This document shows positions 5,482 to 9,340 of a stretch of DNA of 9,340 nt, one piece after another (position 1 is the first letter of the stretch; each line of letters opens with the position of its first letter). The stretch lies in NCBI GenBank assembly GCA_029933115.1, contig JAOZOT010000040.1, positions 6,330 through 15,669 on the forward strand. Reading direction: 5' to 3'. Under the pieces are notes generated by a model. That model had not been told where the DNA came from, did not search any database, and saw only the letters and a list, made by a program, of their open reading frames with translations. This stretch comes from Anaerolineae bacterium (GTDB lineage Bacteria; Chloroflexota; Anaerolineae; E26-bin7). The position numbers were made by a program, and so were the translations under genes.

Positions 5482-5562
5482 CCGACTGCTTTACCAGCAA
5501 TTGAATACGTCATGCGGCACGTACCACAACTGTAGTTACCACTCCTTCCTGGTCGGGTCAAC
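5482..5562. repeat. Promoter-region repeat, copy B
   Basis: The second copy of the segment at 5260-5341, same orientation, 222 bp away. The palindromes are not preserved: the corresponding arms carry several changes, leaving TACGT/ACGTA (5506-5510 and 5519-5523) and AACT/AGTT (5528-5531 and 5534-5537). The -35 end is unchanged. Confidence 0.8.
5533..5561 (-). promoter_or_regulatory. Degenerate promoter of the 28-aa ORF
   Basis: TTGACC (5556-5561) and a 17-bp spacer are kept from copy A, but the -10 position reads TAACTA (5533-5538) instead of TATACT. Expression is expected to be weaker than from copy A. Confidence 0.4.
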
Positions 5563-5629
5563 AACCTTCTCTCCTCGTGGTAGAGGAGCAAGAATCAATG
5601 GACCCTTCGGGTCGGCAGATATAGCCAAC

Positions 5630-5658
5630 TTGCCAGAGAAGAGGAGAGCTGCTATAAT
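5630..5658 (+). promoter_or_regulatory. Sigma70-type promoter of the antitoxin-like/PIN gene pair
   Basis: TTGCCA (5630-5635), 17-bp spacer, TATAAT (5653-5658). Transcription should start near 5664, about 25 nt before the ATG at 5690, and the leader contains the SD GAGGT (5677-5681). A 6-bp inverted repeat CTCCTC/GAGGAG (5571-5576 and 5583-5588) lies upstream, between this promoter and the opposing copy-B promoter. Confidence 0.8.
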
Positions 5659-5689
5659 GCGGACAAACTGTACTGTGAGGTAATAGGTC

Positions 5690-6064
5690 ATGAGTTTCGC
5701 TACTGCGCCGACAAAACGAGTCAAGCAAGCAGCCACACTCATCCAACGGTTCACACTCGAGGAGTTACGCCAGCTTGCTGCACTGGTACCCGAGCTGGAA
5801 CTGGTCGAGCGAGGAAGGCGGCTCTCGGAGGCTGCCCAGGCTTATTATCACCAAGAGCTAGAGCAACTGGGAGAAGCCTATCCTCCGCTGGGAGACGATG
5901 AGCCGTTCGTGGGAGGGCTGACTGTAAGCCAGTACTTCGCTCTGCCCGAGGAAGAGCAGGAACGTCTCTGGAACGCCGAGTTCGCGATGGATATTGACGA
6001 TTTCGAGGAGCACGAGGTCCGTCCCAATGCTTACATTCCTGCTCGACAAAAACGTTGTGCGTAG
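5690..6064 (+). CDS. Antitoxin-like small protein (124 aa) upstream of PIN nuclease
   Basis: I do not recognise a named family. The protein is acidic in its second half and mostly helical by composition. It has a segment TLEELRQLAALVPELELVE (about 22-40), a helix rich in Glu and Gln (about 45-62), and LTVSQYFALPEEEQERLWNAEF (about 77-98), a phrase similar to short helical antitoxins. No ribbon-helix-helix, HTH or AbrB motif is clear. Start: ATG with GAGGT, spacing 8. The coding end overlaps the PIN gene by 38 nt. Role as antitoxin is inferred from position, size and overlap. It may neutralise the nuclease through the acidic C-terminal part. Confidence 0.65.
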   Translation: MSFATAPTKRVKQAATLIQRFTLEELRQLAALVPELELVERGRRLSEAAQAYYHQELEQLGEAYPPLGDDEPFVGGLTVSQYFALPEEEQERLWNAEFAMDIDDFEEHEVRPNAYIPARQKRCA

Positions 6065-6563
6065 AGCCATAGGCGGTCTGCGGCGGATCTCGTCGCCGAC
6101 CCCCGAAGAGGCCACTGTGCTTGAGTTCCTGTTCCGCGCTCAGGCCATCAATGCCCAACTCTTCATCTCCCAGGAAACGGTCAATCTGCTGAAGCGTTAC
6201 GCCTCCCGCCGTGAGGCCCAGTTCTTACTATCGCTGACCAAGGTGCTACTGGCAGCACCCTATTTCAAGCGCTGGGCACGGCGAGTCCGAGAGGAAGGAT
6301 TCAGCCGGGAAGATGCTAAAGTGCTAGGGCTGGCGACCTTCGGCACGCCTGAAACGGGAGAACTCTTAGGCGTTGAGACGATTGTCACCCTGGACCGCCC
6401 TTTGACCCGGCACTACACGTCAACCCTTCCCGTGCTCCAGAGGAAGCTGGCAGCAATGGCAATGGACCTACCAGCACCATTCTGCTATGCTTCACTGCCC
6501 AACTTGAAAACTCCTTACGAGGTGCTGAGTGCCATAGAGAGATTGATAGCCGATGAGTGCTGA
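6027..6563 (+). CDS. PIN-domain nuclease-like protein, probable toxin (178 aa)
   Basis: PIN-type ribonuclease fold: the first strand ends in FLLDKNVV (D7), followed by FISQETVNLLKR (E50), SREDAKVLGLA (D96) and VTLDRPL (D123). These four acidic residues in order match the PIN active site, which binds Mg or Mn. Many PIN proteins are toxins of VapBC-type pairs; typical toxins have about 130-150 aa, so this one is somewhat long, with a C-terminal tail (about 135-178). Start: the ATG at 6027 is chosen over one at 5994, because it begins directly at the first strand and has GAGGT (6014-6018) at 8-nt spacing. The gene overlaps its upstream partner by 38 nt and ends 8 bp from the stop of the convergent lipoprotein gene. 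Confidence 0.72.
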   Translation: MLTFLLDKNVVRRAIGGLRRISSPTPEEATVLEFLFRAQAINAQLFISQETVNLLKRYASRREAQFLLSLTKVLLAAPYFKRWARRVREEGFSREDAKVLGLATFGTPETGELLGVETIVTLDRPLTRHYTSTLPVLQRKLAAMAMDLPAPFCYASLPNLKTPYEVLSAIERLIADEC

Positions 6564-6571
6564 GGCGCAGG

Positions 6572-7189
6572 TTACGGGTACTCAATAGTCGGAGACCAGC
6601 TCCAGTAGCCGGCCGGGAATTCGCCCTTGTCCCGCAAGTCCATGATGCACGAACCACTGATGACGTAGCTGTACGTGCCAGGTGTGATCTCTATGACCCT
6701 TTCCTCACCCGCCTCGAAGTCGAACTCTGTGCCAGCAATGGCAAGGGTGATGGAACAAGGGATATTGTTTGTCACTTTTATGTTACATACGCTGATGGGC
6801 GTGCTGGTGGCTGTTGGGGCCGGCGTCGGGGGCAGAGGTGTTGGCGTATCGGCCGGCGCTGGGGCAGGTGTGGCGGTGGGCGCTGTTGTAGGTGTGTCCG
6901 TCGGCAGCGGTGTGGCGGCAGGCGTATAAGTAGGGCTCAAAGTTGGACTCGGAGTTGGCGGAAGGGCCGTTGTTGCTGAGGTCGGGACTCCGATGGGTTC
7001 AGTCAGGCCGCTCGGCGACTGCACGGCCAATGTCAGGGTCGGTGATGGCGGTGGCGGCAGCGGAGTTGGCGATCCCGATTGGACGAAGATGACGGTGGGA
7101 AGTGGCACCTGAGTCTGCCCAGTTGCGCCCTCGCAAGCGACAAGCGCCAGGAGAATCAGGCAAAATATGATCGGCAGCGTCCTTTTCAC
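6572..7189 (-). CDS. Secreted lipoprotein with Pro/Thr-rich linker
   Basis: A 205-aa exported protein. From the GTG start it has a short basic N-terminus (VKR), a hydrophobic core (LPIIFCLILLALVA) and a lipobox LVAC, so C19 would be lipidated. Residues about 35-130 are a low-complexity linker of Pro, Thr, Ser and Ala, as common in surface proteins of Chloroflexota. The last about 75 residues form a compact domain (VCNIKVTNNIPCSITLAIAG; later GTYSYVISG) that looks like a small beta-sandwich with three Cys; I do not recognise its family. The GTG at 7189 is preferred over an ATG at 7225. It has AAGGAG (7198-7203) with 8-nt spacing and places the signal peptide at the very N-terminus. It lies 22 bp after the amidohydrolase gene and is probably co-transcribed. 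Confidence 0.8.
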   Translation of the reverse strand: MKRTLPIIFCLILLALVACEGATGQTQVPLPTVIFVQSGSPTPLPPPPSPTLTLAVQSPSGLTEPIGVPTSATTALPPTPSPTLSPTYTPAATPLPTDTPTTAPTATPAPAPADTPTPLPPTPAPTATSTPISVCNIKVTNNIPCSITLAIAGTEFDFEAGEERVIEITPGTYSYVISGSCIMDLRDKGEFPAGYWSWSPTIEYP

Positions 7190-7211
7190 AGGTGGGTCTC
7201 CTTGATGTAAT

Positions 7212-9167
7212 CTAAAAATCCACATACTCTCGCTTTACCAGTCTCTCTCGATCAACCCCTAGCACATCCAACAGCTCTGTGAGCAACTGAGCTTTCCTCT
7301 CGGCGTCACTGCCGGACCAGGTGCGGCTTTTAATCTCCAGAAGAACCTGGTCATATCGTGGCTCCAGAAGCCTGTCCAGGTTGATCTCGAAGCGCACCCT
7401 TTTGTACATGATGTGGAACCGCCGACGGTGCTTGGTGATCTCCTTGATTTCATCAGGCTGGAAGTATTCCCGATAGAACCGCAGGGAGCGGTCGGCGGTT
7501 GACCTGAAGCGCAGACGGCTGAGGATGACCGAGTCGGCGTACTCACGCTCCTTGGTCGGTCCCCTGAGGGTCAGGCTGTAGCCTGGCTTGACCTCCATCC
7601 CCTGCCCCACCGGAATGTCCTCACGGTAACGCAGATGCCCCTTGTCGGGATCGGCGAAGAGAAAATAAGTGTCGTACTGCCTGTACTCGCTTCGCCTCAC
7701 GATTTCAATAGGCGGCCGGTGCAAAGCGGCCCAAATAGCCTCTTCCTCAACTTCCGCCTTGACCTGAACTTCGTAGATTTCCCTTTCCTCCAACCCACCG
7801 ATGGCTACCATCTTGTCCAAGAGATCCTCTTCCCGTTTGGCCATGAAAGTGTTGATCTTCCGAGCGATTCGCTGGGCCTGGGCGATGATCTCCGCCTCAT
7901 CCACTGTCAGCAACCGGCGGTCCCGCATGAGGAAGCGACCGTTGACCAGAACGTGGCAGACGTCACTGCTTTTGCCGGCGTAGACCAGTTGGGAATAGAG
8001 GTTGTCGTCGGACAGTTGGAAGCGAGGCACGACGTGGGGGCCGCTCAAGTCTACCACGGCGATGTCCGCTTTCTTGCCTGCCTCAAGGGAGCCGGTCAGA
8101 TGGTCGAGCCGTAGAACCTGCGCCCCGCCGATGGTAGCCATGGCCAGGGCTTGGCGGGCGGGAACGGCCGTGGGGCTAGAGGAGAACCCCTTGGGCAGCA
8201 AAGCCGTCAGGCGCATCTCCTCAAACATATCCTGGTCGTTGTTGCTGGCCGGCCCGTCGGTGCCGATGGCCAGACGTATACCCAACTCCGACATACGCAT
8301 CACATCGGCCACACCGCTGGCCAGCTTCAGATTGCTGGTAGGGTTGTGAACCACCCCTACCCCTCTGCGGGCCATCAGACGCATGTCTCCCTCGGTGACA
8401 TGGACGCAGTGAGCCGCCACCACCTTGGCCTCCAGAAGCCCATGTTCATCCACCCAGGCGATGGGTGTCAGATGGTACCGAGCCTCGCTGTCCTCGACCT
8501 CTTTGCCAGACTCCGCCAGGTGGGTCATGAGGGGCACGTCGTACTCTATAGCCAGGCGTGCCGATTCCCGGAGAAGTTCGGGCGTGCAAGTATAGGGAGC
8601 GTGAGGACCAACGGTGGCTACGATCAACTCGTAATCCTTCCACCTTTCCATGAACTCACGGCAGTACCGCAACCCGTCCTCGTAAGTAGCAGCGTTGGGC
8701 GTAGGCATTTTCATGATAGTCTCAGCGCAGACCGCTCTCATCCCCACCTCGGCTGTGGCCTGGGCCACCTCATCCTCAAAGTAGTACATGTCGGCAAAGC
8801 AAGTCACCCCCGAGCGGATCATCTCGACACAGGACAGCAGCGTGCCCCAGTAACAAAACTCCGGGCCTACGAACTGCTGCTCCACCGGGAACATGTAGCC
8901 GTACAGCCAGACGTCCAGACGCAAGTCGTCGGCCAGGCCCCGCAGCAGGCTCATGGGCACGTGGGTGTGAGCGTTGATCAGACCGGGGATGATAGCTTGG
9001 CCAGAACAGTCCACGATCTCCTGAGCCTGGCATTGCCCGGCCAACTCTGAGGGACCAACAGCGATTATCTCGTCGCCTTTGATGGCCACTGCCCCCTCAC
9101 TGAAGACCTTCCTTTCGGCATTCATGGTGATCACCGTGCCGTTGGTCAAAACAATGTCTGCTTCCAT
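7212..9167 (-). CDS. Amidohydrolase (MTA/SAH deaminase-like) fused to CYTH-like domain
   Basis: A 651-aa two-domain protein. Residues 1-about 440 are a cytosine-deaminase-type amidohydrolase, closest in motif to MtaD-like 5'-methylthioadenosine/S-adenosylhomocysteine deaminases. The metal site is INAHTHVPM (H67, H69), THLAES (H216; E219 as acid/base), AAHCVHV (H253) and IGTDGPASNN (D304). HAPYTC (H189) and LEAGKKADIAVVDL near its end also fit, and MtaD proteins are about 430-450 aa, so this part is complete. Residues about 463-651 look like a CYTH domain (triphosphate tunnel): YEVQVKAEV (E466, Q468, K470, a variant of ExExK), YDTYF, LRYRED, SLTLRGP (R535), RRRF, KRVRFEINLD and LLEIKSR (E611, K613). 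Family activities include triphosphatase and adenylate cyclase. Start: ATG with AAAGGGAA, spacing 7, overlapping the stop of the gene before it. The substrate of either part is inferred. Confidence 0.85.
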   Translation of the reverse strand: MEADIVLTNGTVITMNAERKVFSEGAVAIKGDEIIAVGPSELAGQCQAQEIVDCSGQAIIPGLINAHTHVPMSLLRGLADDLRLDVWLYGYMFPVEQQFVGPEFCYWGTLLSCVEMIRSGVTCFADMYYFEDEVAQATAEVGMRAVCAETIMKMPTPNAATYEDGLRYCREFMERWKDYELIVATVGPHAPYTCTPELLRESARLAIEYDVPLMTHLAESGKEVEDSEARYHLTPIAWVDEHGLLEAKVVAAHCVHVTEGDMRLMARRGVGVVHNPTSNLKLASGVADVMRMSELGIRLAIGTDGPASNNDQDMFEEMRLTALLPKGFSSSPTAVPARQALAMATIGGAQVLRLDHLTGSLEAGKKADIAVVDLSGPHVVPRFQLSDDNLYSQLVYAGKSSDVCHVLVNGRFLMRDRRLLTVDEAEIIAQAQRIARKINTFMAKREEDLLDKMVAIGGLEEREIYEVQVKAEVEEEAIWAALHRPPIEIVRRSEYRQYDTYFLFADPDKGHLRYREDIPVGQGMEVKPGYSLTLRGPTKEREYADSVILSRLRFRSTADRSLRFYREYFQPDEIKEITKHRRRFHIMYKRVRFEINLDRLLEPRYDQVLLEIKSRTWSGSDAERKAQLLTELLDVLGVDRERLVKREYVDF

Positions 9168-9181
9168 TGGCTGCTTCCCTT

Positions 9182-9340
9182 TCAGCGGGGATATGAGCGA
9201 CGTTCGAGGCTGAGAAGCCCCTGCTCGAAATCAAGGGTGACTTTGAAGTGTCGCATGAAATTGAGCCCCAAGAGCCCTTTCACCCCTAAAGGCAGGGGGA
9301 GAGGCATGACGAGGAAGAGGACATCGCTCATTGTCTCAGT
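9182..9340 (-). CDS. Retropepsin-like aspartic protease, C-terminal part (partial)
   Basis: The window ends inside this gene. The 52 visible residues finish with VKGLLGLNFMRHFKVTLDF and EQGLLSLERR, a typical end of bacterial clan AA (retropepsin-like) aspartic proteases, in which LLGxxFLRHFxVTLDF precedes a last short strand. The catalytic Asp would lie beyond the right edge and cannot be checked. The stop codon at 9182-9184 overlaps the SD of the amidohydrolase gene, so the two are probably one operon and translationally coupled. Confidence 0.6.
   Translation of the reverse strand, partial: TETMSDVLFLVMPLPLPLGVKGLLGLNFMRHFKVTLDFEQGLLSLERRSYPR

Noticed and set aside
5601..5613. Hairpin GACCC-TTC-GGGTC between the divergent promoters as a terminator.
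   Set aside because: The stem is only 5 bp and no T tract follows on either strand.
6810..7110. Repeat-like low-complexity DNA as a tandem repeat or CRISPR-like array.
   Set aside because: It is the Pro/Thr-rich linker of the lipoprotein read on the minus strand; there is no regular unit or spacer pattern.
8151..9050. 299-codon plus-strand ORF opposite the amidohydrolase.
   Set aside because: It mirrors the antisense of the conserved metal-binding motifs, is His-rich only because of that, and has no family resemblance.

Overview
The window looks like part of a Chloroflexota (Anaerolineae-like) chromosome. This is inferred from gene content and style: a fused ChlI/ChlD-type metal chelatase, a Pro/Thr-rich-linker lipoprotein, compact operons with clear Shine-Dalgarno (SD) sites, sigma70-like promoters and moderately high G+C. 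No rRNA, tRNA, CRISPR array or insertion sequence was seen, so the taxonomy is tentative.

Layout. Positions 1-122 hold two small CT..AG palindromes and a terminator. An HNH endonuclease (minus) ends at that terminator; its near-consensus promoter leaves almost no 5' leader. Divergent from it is a chelatase locus (plus, 823-2867). There an AAA+ ATPase half and a von Willebrand A (VWA) half lie in frames offset by -1, joined at a run of nine A that contains A_AAA_AAG, the E. coli dnaX-type slippery heptamer. One gene may thus make both a small ChlI-like subunit (383 aa) and a full ChlID-like subunit (about 681 aa). Next is a minus-strand housekeeping operon: laccase-domain purine phosphorylase (PgeF/YlmD), YggT/YlmG membrane protein, and DUF167/YggU protein.

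The accessory part is 4469-6563. It has two overlapping gene pairs on opposite strands: (i) minus, a 121-aa unknown protein whose 3' end overlaps a stand-alone C39-like cysteine peptidase gene by 44 nt, under a strong promoter with two perfect palindromes in operator position; (ii) plus, a 124-aa antitoxin-like protein whose 3' end overlaps a PIN-domain nuclease gene by 38 nt. Between them is a diverged second copy of the promoter of pair (i), driving a 28-codon ORF whose end resembles the C-terminus of the 121-aa protein: probably a collapsed duplicate of the cassette.

The right end (minus) is an operon of a partial retropepsin-like protease, an amidohydrolase of the MTA/SAH deaminase type fused to a CYTH-like triphosphate-binding domain, and a secreted lipoprotein.

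The points most worth a second look are the chelatase frameshift, the amidohydrolase-CYTH fusion, and the palindromic promoter with its duplicated, decayed copy beside the peptidase pair.
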